Shown here: in pieces, positions 41,826 through 52,873 of the stretch
Numbering within the stretch: the stretch's first letter is position 1
Layout: every line of letters starts with the position of its first letter
From: Pseudophaeomoniella oleicola
Taxonomy: Eukaryota > Ascomycota > Eurotiomycetes > Phaeomoniellales > Phaeomoniellaceae
Assembly: GCA_003868215.1 (NCBI GenBank)
Contig: QWDQ01000019.1
Span: 1-64,000, forward strand
Direction of reading: 5' to 3'
Length of the DNA stretch: 64,000 nucleotides
Translations under genes and position numbers: made by a program
Notes under the pieces: generated by a model
Told to the model about the DNA's origin: nothing
What the model saw: only the letters and a program-made list of their open reading frames with translations
Database searches by the model: none

Positions 41826-43076
41826 TCACTCCGCATCAAGCGGACACACCGGCCTCGTCTCATCAACCTGAATGCCCCCCCTCTTTTTCTCCTTGGAATC
41901 ATGAAACGGCAACTTCCACCCTCCACCCACGCCCTCTTCATCCTCCTCGGGCGTCGCAAGCCACAACCTCATCAAATGGCGGCGCGGTTTCCCCGATTCG
42001 GGCGCGAAATCTTTATACGCCGTGCGCGCGTGCAGCACGTGCTCGTTGCTGAGGAACTGCATGTCGCCGACGGAGAGGATCATGTGGAGCGAGAGGCGGA
42101 GGCAGGTGGATTCGAGGACGTCGATGGCGTCGAGTTGGGCGGCGGAGAGCGGGGGGATGAGGCCGAGGGAGGAGAAGCGGTGGAGGCTGCGGACGAAGTA
42201 GGGGTCCCATTTGGAGTAGACGCGTGGGTTGTGGGCGGGGGTCGGTTCGAGGAAGAAGATCGAGGTGCGGATCCATTCGCGTTGGCCGTGTGAGGTTTCG
42301 CCTTTGCGGTCCATGTACCAGATCGGTTGGGTGAGGAGTTCGGCCACGTCGGGGCGTTCGCGTTGCAGTGTGTTCCAGACATGGTGTGAGGAGACGATGT
42401 CGGATTCGCCTCCCTCGAGGGCCCGCGCGATGCACAGGAGGCCGACGATGTCTGAGTCGTCCGAGTGGAAGAATTGGCGGGCGTTGGTGCGGTAGATGCG
42501 CACCTTGTCGATTTGTGTGCTGTCTTCACCGAGGTCTTTGACGTGGCCCAGGACGTGTCCACGACCGTTTTGGCTGACAAAGTAGCCGAGGTAGGTGCCG
42601 AGGCCCATGTATGCTGTGGCGGACTTTTGGAGAGTCCATTTGTCGGCAGGGAATCCCTTGATGAGGATAAACCCTTTGCCGTTGAGGAGTTCGGAGCGGA
42701 GGGTGCGGAGGAAGGGGCCAAGGGTGGGAAGTTCAAAGTTGGACTGTGAGATACCGGTCAATGGGTGGCCGGCTGCGATGAATTCATCGGCGGCCTTGGA
42801 GAGTTCGGCAATCTCGGTATCAGATAGGATGTGCGTCCAGCGTTCTGGGTGGTCACGGTAGTCCTCAGCGCGCCAGACGGTTGGGCCGGTGATCTCCTTG
42901 GGGAATTCTGAGTAAGGTTTCAGGAGTTCGAAGATGGGCTCGTGTTGTCCCGAGGTCTTGATGCCGTCTGGAAAGATAGAGCGGTCGGCTTCATTGTTAT
43001 TTCTAGTAGCAGACTCAAGCTTCTTTGCAAGAGTGTGAGGCGCTTGCGTTGCGCTATCGAGAATTGCTGGCGCCAT
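41826..43076 (-). CDS. TauD/TfdA-family Fe(II)/2-oxoglutarate dioxygenase
   Basis: An intronless frame of 416 residues, ATG in CGCCATGATG context on the opposite strand. The jelly-roll dioxygenase core spans about 120-380. The iron ligands are visible: His204 and Asp206 (FFHSDDSD) and the distal His349 (NEHVLHARTAY), with Arg370 (RRHLMRLWL) placed to hold 2-oxoglutarate. The family oxidises small substrates such as taurine, other sulfonates or aryloxyalkanoates. The fungal proteins of this length are only distantly related to bacterial TauD, so the substrate is open. The coding sequence is markedly GC-rich compared with its flanks. No operon-like neighbours suggest a pathway. Confidence 0.85.
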   Translation of the reverse strand: MAPAILDSATQAPHTLAKKLESATRNNNEADRSIFPDGIKTSGQHEPIFELLKPYSEFPKEITGPTVWRAEDYRDHPERWTHILSDTEIAELSKAADEFIAAGHPLTGISQSNFELPTLGPFLRTLRSELLNGKGFILIKGFPADKWTLQKSATAYMGLGTYLGYFVSQNGRGHVLGHVKDLGEDSTQIDKVRIYRTNARQFFHSDDSDIVGLLCIARALEGGESDIVSSHHVWNTLQRERPDVAELLTQPIWYMDRKGETSHGQREWIRTSIFFLEPTPAHNPRVYSKWDPYFVRSLHRFSSLGLIPPLSAAQLDAIDVLESTCLRLSLHMILSVGDMQFLSNEHVLHARTAYKDFAPESGKPRRHLMRLWLATPEEDEEGVGGGWKLPFHDSKEKKRGGIQVDETRPVCPLDAE

Positions 43077-43966
43077 GATGATGATAGCAGTATGGAATGA
43101 TCAAGCAACAGGAGTAGAGAATGATGAAGGGTACATTTCAAATCAAAACGAAGAGGAAATGAAGACAGGCGGGATAAGACTATGCGTATCTACATAATAT
43201 ATGCTTAGACTTACCCTTCAGAGGCTTCAAAGCAACAGGGATAACAAAAAGCCAATGCGCTGCCGCCGTGACCCTGTTAGGGAAGGCTGAACTGAAAAGA
43301 AAATGGCATCATTTCGATTGCGTCTCACATCCCTACAGTACGAGGGAGGAGGGGTTAACAATGCCCTCTTGCCCTTTGGCTTTGGGTTTGCTGATCATCG
43401 TCGCTTTCGAAAGGACAAGGATTGCGTTATCCGATGGATGATGATATTGGCCAAGAAGTCGATGTCGTGATTGATCTAGTAGACTTAGGTTCGCTGCGGG
43501 ATGGGCGAGGAGAGATAAGTCATCGTTGCCCACCAAATGCATGAGGATAGATAAGAGAGGAGATTGTATTTATTTCCCGTTTTATCGTCGAAATTGTATC
43601 TGTGAGGTTGGATTAATTATGATATAGAAGCGAAACATCAGTGATCATAGCGACCTAATCTCAGATGAAGGACCATCATATAATTAACCCACATCTACAG
43701 TACGCAATGCGCACCACCACTACTGTCTTTCGGTAAGCCAAATAAAACGAATGACTGTTTTGGATATTGAAGTAGCGACTGTAAACTTCACGGAATCTTT
43801 CGCGGAAGCTAATGACCACAAATATGTACAAGAATGATTTCATATCTGATCGCTTCTGGGGCCATACGACCACTCGTCGACACCATCGAATGCGTCCAAG
43901 AAGAGAAAGGAGAGAACGTTCAACCCCTCCAGCAAGCATCCCGATGAGACTCATCGCCTGACCATG
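43077..43966. other. Intergenic region, nothing recognised
   Basis: Lies between the dioxygenase start and the GH16 3' end. Short frames on the minus strand have no domain. Confidence 0.5.
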
Positions 43967-45300
43967 CTACCACTTCCGTGCATCGCTCTTCCTTACGATC
44001 CTGCTCTTCGGCGACCCACCGCCCATGGCCAACGGCACACTAGCTCCCAGTGGTGCCGCCTGCGAGTTAACGTGAGCTGTCGCATTGCTGAGCTTCACGG
44101 CAGGCCGAACCGTGGAGTCCCTACTACCCTGGTAGACTTGAAGAGAATTGATAAGCCAGTACGATGGCGCGAATGCACCGGGGAAGTTTTGAACATAGTC
44201 CGTGCACGTCGATGCGAATGAAGTGCAGGTTGCATCGGAGGACCAGACGTTTCCGGCCCAATCGCCGCAAAAGGTGAGGTCAAACACAATCTGTTGGGAC
44301 GAATGTTATTAGAAGCACCAAGTACGGAGAGTAATGCCGTAAGACGCTCAGGGGCTGAAATATTACACTTACGTTCTGGTTATTGAAGTGGCTGTCGATA
44401 TTACAACTGCCTTCAAATTGTGCAACAGGGATTCCCCATCCATTGGGGTTGGGATTCCCGCTGCGGATGTCGCCGGGCACACTGGAGGCGGGGAAGAACC
44501 AGACAGCGATGTAATCACTGGTCCATTCTGTGACAAAGACTCCCCCGCCGTTGGAATTGAACCCGTCTCCATAGGAAGCGGTCCGAGTGTCTTGGATGTC
44601 ACAACCAGCGTTGTTGGACTGGCCAGCAGCGTTAATGTAGCAATTGTCAGACGTCAGCACTCCGGAGTAGGAGCCGGAGCCAATGGTGCAGCCATCAGAG
44701 GTATGGAGGGTCATGGCGTTTATATTGTTGGTGTTCACGCCTTCGATGATGTCGATCTCACCGGAATTTGGCCAATTTGGACCGACCATCCAGCTATCAG
44801 ACTCGTCAGAAAAAGGCAATCTACCCAGAAGCATGGTCGTGAATTGCCACCCATGCAGACCTCCCGTTTGAAAGGACCTATAATCCGGTAGAGTACTTAC
44901 AAGGCAGGCCATGTGCCACATACGCTGCCGGGCATATGGGCAAGGTCGAGGATGAAGAGTCCATGGTTGTACGCGACGTTGCTAGAGATACGGACACTTT
45001 CCCGTCCCGAACCAGAAGCTACGTTGGTATGATCTACACCGATGTAGATCTGGTTTGATGTTGTGTAAACGAGCCCAGCTGATTCAGCCGTGTTGTAGTC
45101 GACATAGTCGACGTAACCGTTTGTAGGATCGGCACCCTGGTGGTGTCAGCGAGCGTCGGGACCGGCCAAATTGGCAGGTGACCTACTGTGTAGAACGTGA
45201 ACTGGGAAAAGAAGTTATCTGCTGTATAGCTGTCCTCGAGCACGTAAGCAGCAGTGCTCAGCTTTGCAAGGCCAAGGGCCAGAATGAATGTAGAAAACAT
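43967..45300 (-). CDS. Secreted GH16 endo-1,3(4)-beta-glucanase
   Basis: Four exons, 45187-45300, 44901-45136, 44373-44793 and 43967-44290, join in phase to 364 residues. A signal peptide is clear (MFSTFILALGLAKLSTAAYV). The family-16 jelly-roll follows, with the substrate-contact stretches ADPTNGYVDYVDYNTAE and [23 protein letters not shown]. The catalytic signature is E129-I-D131-I-I-E134 (GEIDIIEGVN), with Glu129 as nucleophile, Asp131 as helper and Glu134 as acid/base. Later blocks (MTLHTSDGC, GCDIQD, VFVTEWTSDYIAVWFF) and an FCGDWAGNVW C-terminal strand match fungal Eng-type glucanases. About 60 residues after the core lack an obvious domain. The enzyme cleaves internal beta-1,3/1,4-glucan links outside the cell. 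The in-frame ATG at 45345 is an alternative start. Confidence 0.9.
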
Positions 45301-47209
45301 GGTGAAAGATAGTAAGAAGCTTATTTGAAGGAGAGTATGGCTCAACTGAGAAAGTGAACGAGCGAAAAGCGAGTTCCTACAGCTGAGCTGGTAGACTACT
45401 GTGTAACAGAAGGGAATCCATTGCCCCTTTTATCATGTTTCCTCAAAGGACTTTGAGAGGAGATGTGACTGCTCAGAAGACGATAGGGCCAGGATCAAGG
45501 CAGATGATGGAAGTAATCTCGGTCGTATACCCCCTTGCCTGCTCACAGTAGAAGTCATAAAGCTGCTTCCAAGAGCGCCTTAATCCTACCTTGCCAAGGG
45601 GATTCAATACTACCGCACAAGACCTTCACTCATGTGGAGGCGAGGATCCCTGGGATCGTAGGTCGTATGACCGGTGACGGTGCTGCATGTGCCATCCTCC
45701 AAAACATCTGCAAAGAAAGGAAATCTTGTAACGTAATCTGTTAGCGCCATTGACGGCGAATCAGAGGGCAATGAGTTCAAGACGTAGGTAGACGTGGAAG
45801 AATGATCTATGCAAAGGTAGAATATGTTAGTCGGATTGGTTACATTGATCAAGCTTCAAAGCGGCTCGGTACTCACGGAAGGTTAGCACCGGTCGCCTGC
45901 AATGCGAGGAAAACAAAATAAGGCAAGCTAAAGTAGAGACTTCTGTGCATTTCCCTGTTCCTGCAGGACCCTACGGGTACAACCCATGTCGCCATGTTCA
46001 CGGAACTAACAGCGGGTACCTATCTTTGGCCCCTTAAACGTGAGCCGGGCCCTGTATCAGATTCCACGAATGTGAATATGCTTGAGATGATGTGGAATAG
46101 CAGATGTTGTAACAGTAACGTCACTAGTACCGAGATCTCCGTGGAGGACGACAGCACGGATTGAAACATCGAACAAGACCATCGACGGCAATATGGTCTT
46201 CCATGAGGAGTACATTTTGTGAGTACCGTTGCCTAACCGGCTTTGCAGTTGGCAAATCCTAGGTGGGGAGAACGCACGGAGAGAGATTCAGTACCTTCAA
46301 GATTTCTAGACGGTGTGGAGGCTGCGGACATGACGGAGTAATTTCCTATCACGGTCGAAGATAATAAACAATGATGTCTTCTAGAAGAGCCATCATGCAG
46401 GTGCATGGAAGGATTGGTGCAGCACTTCCGCAGTTATACTTTTCCTTGAGACTTGACTTGATTTTGGAGCAGACAACCGGGATTTGCTGAGACTGAGAAC
46501 AGAAGACGACGAAAGACAGGGAAGACTGCAGATAGATAGCAGAGAGCAGGTACAAGAGTACATTGGCGATGTAACCCCTCTTTTTTGACAACACAGCTAC
46601 TAGTAGTAACCCTGGCCCGGCCCTTGGCTGGTTATGGGTGGCACGAGCCTCCAGCATATGATAGTCTCATACCATAGTTCATAAATTGTCCTGCACGCAT
46701 GACTCGATATAACGTTATACTGTGACGTCTGGATAGATTTGTGTAGGTAAAATTCAGTATGCGTCGAGACATTGGGTGACGTGTCAAGTCAAGACTCGCC
46801 ACCACCAAATTGAATCATGAATCCAGGCAGTTGATTCGAGTGAGAAGCGGACAACCGTTGGGATATATCCGGCAGATATATGGCAGTTATTACCGAGGCA
46901 GATTCCAAGGGAGGATGAAGCAGCCGCCATGAAGTTCGCCATGTTATACACTGTTGACATGTGGTATACCCTAAGAGAGGCCCTGAACCAGTTGTACTGC
47001 CTTAACGAAAGGTGCACCCTGTTCTTCCCCGGTTCAGCAGTTCAGGGACTGTCTTGGAAGATAGGAGAGAGATGATGAAGAGGTTGTCGATTGGAAGGAT
47101 GTCAATAGTGCTAGGAAGATTGATGGAGACGTGTCGATAGAAAAAGATAAGATACATAATAGTAGGAACAAACGTGATGATTGGGCAAGGGAATGAAATT
47201 AGTCGGCAG

Positions 47210-47255
<46 letters not shown>

Positions 47256-48206
47256 GTACCTTACCTAACCTTTAACAAGGACGTTGGTTGTACGCAACAG
47301 TTAACCTTGAACAGTGGCCGTGTCCTTATGACATTGGATCTCACTATTAGTCAATTAATTATCTGTGCTACTACGTAGTACAAGACAAGTACCGGCATTT
47401 CCCTTCCGCACTCTCTAATTGAACTCCAAATGTACCGTAGTAGTTCGCCGTCGCCTCTCAATCTTGCTTAGGAGTAGCTACGTCCACCTATCACATATGA
47501 TAATCCACGTCTCTCATCGACGCTAACAGTCACCGTCTAGATCAACCTGAACCTGCGCTGTCGTGGCTGGCACTCTCATTGGATCACTGACTCTGAGATG
47601 ATATCTGGTAACCATGAACTGTCGGAGATTTGAGAATGCTTCCGGTCGACCAAAACCGGATCCCGGTACTTGTATATACTCGTTCGGACAAACAAGGTCA
47701 CACCTCCGGGAGCAGAGGCGCAAAAGAACATGCTCATCTTGCTACCGCCTGGACCGCCCTTGCTGAGTGAGGTTATGTGGTACTCACCAATCATCGACAT
47801 CTCCTTGCTGTGCGTTAACATGTCTTGTGATATTGACCCGTGGCGCGCACCTTGGGTTCTCCCCATGGATGCTCGGCCCTCTTCGTTTCATCATTTGACT
47901 TCAGATGAGTCGACCGTCTTGGAAATTACCCCGGCTCGATACACCATAGAGGCCCAGCTCATGGGTTTTCCAGTAATAATGGGTGATCTAATGAACTGGC
48001 AGACGACGAATCTGATGGATCTCGCAAGAGACCGTGATCGAGGGGAGCTCGACTCTACTATACCCCCTTTCGACGGTCAGTGACGATGCTACATGCCATG
48101 GAGTAGGACGTCCAGGTCAAGCTATAAAGATGAACATTTCCCAATGAATTGCCAATGGTCTGTATCGTCAAGCTACCCGAGCACATTGTCATTCCTTTGA
48201 TCCAAT
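45301..48206. other. Long spacer between two beta-glucanase genes
   Basis: 2.9 kb without a firm gene. A minus-strand stretch at about 45590-46010 looks like a broken small gene. A secretory-signal-like start (MHRSLYFSLPYFVFLALQATGA, ATG at 45950) and a splice donor/acceptor pair precede a coding-looking segment (RFPFFADVLEDGTCSTVTGHTTYD). The frames do not join. A 45-base ACT repeat lies at 47211-47255 and a TACTACGTAGTA palindrome at 47369-47380. Confidence 0.4.
47211..47255. repeat. Trinucleotide microsatellite (ACT)15
   Basis: Fifteen perfect ACT units in an intergenic spacer. It is likely length-variable between strains. Confidence 0.95.
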
Positions 48207-50946
48207 ATGTCTTCTTTTCTTCGATTCTCATGTCTATATTTATTGGCTTTCACTACGGCTGGCCAACATGTCGATCTTCGAATTCCGCAGGTTGATGCTG
48301 CCGTCAGTGAAGCACTCAGCAAATTGGCCAATTACACCGGCTATCGTGGTCCAACAGGCAGTGCCTCGAATAGTAGCAAGGCAGTCAATTCAACGGCACA
48401 TTCTTTGAAGACTGCGGCAGTCGCTGTAGCAGATCCGTCTTATTGGCTTGCTGACATCACCCACCAGGGCAGATCTGCCTTCAATACCGAGAGCTCCTAT
48501 GTTGTGTGGCGGAATGTGAAGGACTATGGCGCCGTCGGTAAGTCGCAATGTTCCTCTGTGTTGAGATGGTTGCGAATTTTCGTTCCAATGATGTCGAATC
48601 ATGCTTTCTTTGTGTGGAATATTGGCAGCATTACTAACCAATCTTGTCAGGCGATGGTGTCGCGGATGATACTGCGGCAATCAACGCCGCCATCAGTGAC
48701 GGTAGTCGCTGCGCCCCTGGAAGTTGCCAGTCATCAACGACCACTCCGGCCGTTGTCTATTTCCCTGCCGGGACATATCAGGTTTCCGCACCAATTATCG
48801 ATTACTATTACACTCAGCTGGTCGGAAATCCAAACTCTAGAGCAGTCATCAGAGCCACATCCGGCTTCAGTGGTGCAGCTGTCATTGATGCCGACCCTTA
48901 TCAGAGCACCGGAAATCAAGGTTTCGGTTCTACCAATGTCTTCTACCGACAAATCCGGAATCTCGAGATTGATTTGACTTCTATACCTGCTAGCTCTGCC
49001 GCTACCGCCCTGCACTGGCCTACTGCCCAAGCAACCAGCCTTCAAAATATCCAGATCAATCTAAGCCAGGCTTCCGGTACGCAACATGTTGGAGTTTTCA
49101 TCGAGAATGGTATGTATTGTATTGACCACTTCGACGGATCTATCCTAACCTTTCTAGGGTCTGCCGGCTTCATAAGTGATGTCGTTGTCTACGGTGGTTC
49201 CATTGCGTTCAACATTGGAAACCAACAATATACGTTGCGCAACATTGAAATCCACAACTCCGTAACGGCCATTTATCAACTTTGGGACTGGGGATTCACT
49301 TACAAGTCACTTTCGATCAACAACTGTTCAATCGGTCTCGACATGTCGGCAACCGACTCCACCGGCACCAGCCAGGAAGTGGGCTCAGTCATCCTCCTCG
49401 ACAGTACCATTACTGGAACCCCTGTGGGCGTCAGGACCTCACACGATGCCGTGCCATCGCCCGCATCCGCTGGTACTCTCATTCTTGAGAATGTCGTTCT
49501 GAGTGATGTCTCCGTCGCCGTGGAAGGTCCGAATGGAGCCACAATCCTTGCTGGAGGTTCGACAACCATCAGCGCCTGGGCTGAAGGTCACGAGTATAAT
49601 CCAACAGGTCCAGTCAACTCTGAAGGCACATACTCGGCTCCGCCACGACCAGCTTCTCTACTGTCTGGAAGCAACTACTACGAGATGTCCAAGCCTCAAT
49701 ACGAGTCATATGCGACGTCACAGATTCTCAGTGTCCGTAGTGCTGGTGCTGTAGGTGATGGAAGGACTGATGATACCACTGCGGTACAGGACGCTATCAC
49801 TGAGGGTGCTGCCAACGGACAAGTAGTATTCTTCGATGCGGGTACCTACAGAGTGACTAGCACGATCCGCGTGCCCGCTGGTTCTCGAATGGTGGGTGAA
49901 AGCTTCTCTGTCATCATGTCATCGGGAGCTACCTTCAACGACATCAACAACCCAGTCCCTGTTGTACAGATCGGCAATTCCGGCGAATCAGGTACTGTTC
50001 AATGGTCAGACATGATTGTGAGCACCCAAGGAGCACAAGCCGGCGCCGTCCTGATTGAATGGAACCTTGTCGCTGCCTCTGGGTCCGGCATGTGGGATGT
50101 GCACACCCGGATCGGCGGATTCAGTGGTTCGAACCTCCAGGTCGCTCAGTGTTCAACAACAGCTGCAGTTTCTCCGTCTTGTTACGGGGCCTTCATGTCA
50201 ATGCATGTCACAACAGGTGCAAGCGGTGTCTATCTTGAGAACGTCTGGCTCTGGACCGCGGATCATGACCTCGATGATCCTAGTAGCACTCAGATCTCTG
50301 TGTACACAGGGCGTGGCCTACTCTTTGAGTCGACTTCAGGCGTTGCTTGGTTGTAAGTCTATAATTGCCCTACCTGGAACAGTGCTGACATTTACCAACT
50401 AGGTACGGCACCGGTGTCGAACATCATTCGCTTTACCAATATTCATTTGCCAACACGCAGGACGTGGTGATGGGGTTTATCCAGACGGAGACTCCGTAAG
50501 TTCTACCCTCCTAACAGTTGCTCCGTCACGCCATGCTAACCATTCTCTCAAACAGTTATTATCAACCCAGTCCTCCAGCAACCTCTAGCCCCTACCCTAT
50601 AAACACTGCTCTCAATGACCCGGACTACAGCACTCTCTGCAGCGGTGTCTCTGGGAACTGCGACGCTCTAGGTCTTCGCATATACCAAAGCAGCGACATC
50701 TTCATATACGGTGCAGGTCTTTACAGCTTCTTCAACGACTACAGCACAACGTGCTCGAACGCTGGTGGAGCGGAGAACTGTCAAAGCATGATATTCGATG
50801 TCGAGAATAGTTCGGCTGTGTATGTGTTCGCCCTGAATACAGTGGGTGCCCAGTGCATGATCCACAGGGACGGTACATGTTTGGCGACCTACGCAGACAA
50901 TGTCAACGTCTATCCGGATACTGTAGCTATATTCGAAAGTGGATAG
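48207..50946 (+). CDS. Secreted GH55 exo-beta-1,3-glucanase
   Basis: Five exons, 48207-48537, 48651-49109, 49158-50352, 50403-50495 and 50556-50946, join in phase to 822 residues. The second intron (48 bases, 49110-49157) is a multiple of three and contains no stop. A signal peptide (MSSFLRFSCLYLLAFTTAGQ) is followed by two pectate-lyase-like beta-helix domains. Each opens with the family signature: VKDYGAVGDGVADDTAAINAAI near residue 104 and VRSAGAVGDGRTDDTTAVQDAI near 455. The C-terminal NCDALGLRIYQSSDIFIYGAGLYSFFNDY stretch is also typical. GH55 enzymes release glucose or short oligomers from beta-1,3-glucan. Size and two-domain layout match fungal exo-glucanases. It likely cooperates outside the cell with the GH16 endo-enzyme about 3 kb upstream. 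Confidence 0.92.
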
Positions 50947-51564
50947 GTGTGGGGACGCGGGAAATGGACGCGACGACGAAGGGCGACCACAAAAATGACA
51001 AAGGGAAATGGAGGGGTAACGAGAAGCGGAAAGTCCTCGTAGTTGTGTTTTTTCGTTGTTGATGTTTACCTGAACCTTCCCTTCGATATCCGTGCTACGA
51101 GCTATTGTCGCACAAACTTCAAAAAAGCAATATCGTGATAGTAATATGCCTCATGCCTTCAAATTTGCCATCTCGTTGACGTATCGTGTAGCCAGTCCTT
51201 CTCCCCCCGTCACCATAACCCATCATAGGTGTAGTCCTATCGAGTTGTCTACTTCATTCTAATTCTTTTGCAAGATTCCTCTTACCCCTTCTTCGTCGAT
51301 GATGTGCCATCGATCAAATGGTACCAAACCGAAGATGGTTCACGGGCGACCGAAGGAGTTCACCGGAAGAGAGGTCCCCACCCCTTATCAACTATTCATA
51401 TGACCTCCCCTTTTGGGAAGGCGGTTTCGACTTGGACGCCATCAACAATCGACAACGGCTTCTAATTGACTTGTGTGGTGTCATAAGATACCCGGTGTAC
51501 AGGAAAAAGAATAGTTTTGACGCACTTATATTTGGTAGGATTACTACTGACGCGAACGGTTGAG
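50947..51564. other. Intergenic region, nothing recognised
   Basis: 3' flank of the GH55 gene and promoter of the hydrolase. Unsupported frames only. Confidence 0.5.
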
Positions 51565-52695
51565 ATGGACGTCAGGAATGACGGTGCTTCCTGGTCCCAA
51601 CCAACCGAAGGCGATTTCCAGATCCCCGACTTCTACTTCCACCGAGAAGGCGAAGTCCTCCCGACCTTGAATCTGCACTATCGTACCCTCGGCACACTGC
51701 AGAGGGACGGAAACGGTCGTGCTCGAAATGCCGTTCTGATCATGCACGGCACAGGTGGTGCCGGCACGCAGTTCCTCAACGAGCAGTTCGCGGGCGAGCT
51801 ATTCGAACCGGGCCAGCTGTTGGACGTCACGAAATACTTCATCATCCTGCGCGACGCCATCGGTCACGGGGACTCGAGCAAACCGAGCGACGGTCTGCGA
51901 GCCAAGTTCCCCCGCTACGGCTACGTCGACATGATCCGTGCGGACCACAAGCTGCTGACCGAGAAGCTGCAGGTGGACCATTTGAGGTTGGTGATGGGCA
52001 CGTCGATGGGCGGCATGCACTCGTGGCTGTGGGGCGAGATGTATCCCGACTTCATGGACGCGATCATGCCGCTCGCCTCGCTCCCGATCCAGATCTCGGG
52101 CCGCAACCGCATGTTCCGTAAAATGATCATCGACGCCATCACGACGGACCCGGACTGGAAGGACGAAACCAACCACTCTCAACCCCGCCGCGGCCTCACC
52201 ACCGCCCTCTACGTCCTCACTTTCATGTCTTCCTCCCCCCTCCAATGGCAAAACCTCTACCCCACCCGCCAATCCGCCGACCACTTCCTCGACACCCGCA
52301 TCACTTCCGGCCTCCACTCGACCGACGCCACCGACCTCCTCTACCAAGTCGACTCCTCCTACGACTACGACCCCCACTCTGCCCTTTCTACCATCTCCGC
52401 GCCCCTTCTCGCCGTCAATTCTGCCGACGACCAGGTCAATCCGCCGGAGCTGGGTGTGTTGGAGGAAGGGATCAAGAAGGTGAGGAGGGGGAAGGCGGTG
52501 GTGTTACCGATTACGGAGGAGACGAGGGGCCATGGGACGCATACGGTTGCGAGGGTGTGGAAGGGGCTTTTGGGGGAGTTGTTGGCGGGGAGCGAGAAGG
52601 AAGAGGAGGTAAAGGTAGAGGTACAGGCGGAGGAGGCGGTGGAGGAGTGGGAGGAGCTTTCGATTTCAATTGAATATACTAATCTAGATATGTAA
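51565..52695 (+). CDS. Alpha/beta hydrolase of the homoserine-acetyltransferase-like group
   Basis: An intronless protein of 376 residues starting MDVRNDGASWSQ. The frame opens further upstream without a better ATG. The fold signatures are YRTLGTL, NAVLIMHGTGGAGTQF and the oxyanion region. The nucleophile elbow GTSMGGMHSW holds Ser147, and IMPLASLPIQISGRNRMFRKM resembles MetX-type acyltransferases. An acid residue is expected in VNSADDQVNPPE, and the catalytic His is one of His323/His326 in GHGTHTVA. Fungal proteins of this subgroup are usually annotated as hydrolases rather than methionine-pathway enzymes, and I would not assign a pathway. A Glu/Val-rich C-terminal extension (about 345-365) comes from repetitive GAGG-rich DNA. 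Codon usage is very GC-rich. Confidence 0.8.
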   Translation: MDVRNDGASWSQPTEGDFQIPDFYFHREGEVLPTLNLHYRTLGTLQRDGNGRARNAVLIMHGTGGAGTQFLNEQFAGELFEPGQLLDVTKYFIILRDAIGHGDSSKPSDGLRAKFPRYGYVDMIRADHKLLTEKLQVDHLRLVMGTSMGGMHSWLWGEMYPDFMDAIMPLASLPIQISGRNRMFRKMIIDAITTDPDWKDETNHSQPRRGLTTALYVLTFMSSSPLQWQNLYPTRQSADHFLDTRITSGLHSTDATDLLYQVDSSYDYDPHSALSTISAPLLAVNSADDQVNPPELGVLEEGIKKVRRGKAVVLPITEETRGHGTHTVARVWKGLLGELLAGSEKEEEVKVEVQAEEAVEEWEELSISIEYTNLDM

Positions 52696-52873
52696 TTGAA
52701 TCACTATCACTGTAGGTAGTATAGTGAGAAATATATACCAGATCAGAATAACTGGAATTAGTAAAGATTGATTGATCTACTATTCGATTTATAATTAGTA
52801 CTATCTAATGTCTGTTACGTCTTCAACCTCTCGTCTGGAATTTCTCGCATGGATAAGACAGGTAGGTCACTTT

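Noticed and set aside
42013-42736. Alternative minus-strand frames of 140 and 218 codons
   Set aside because: They are out-of-phase readings of the TauD-type gene, with Pro/Ser/Arg-rich nonsense composition.
51799-52377. Minus-strand frame of 192 codons, Val/Gly/Glu-rich
   Set aside because: It is a shadow of the alpha/beta hydrolase caused by strong GC bias at third positions.
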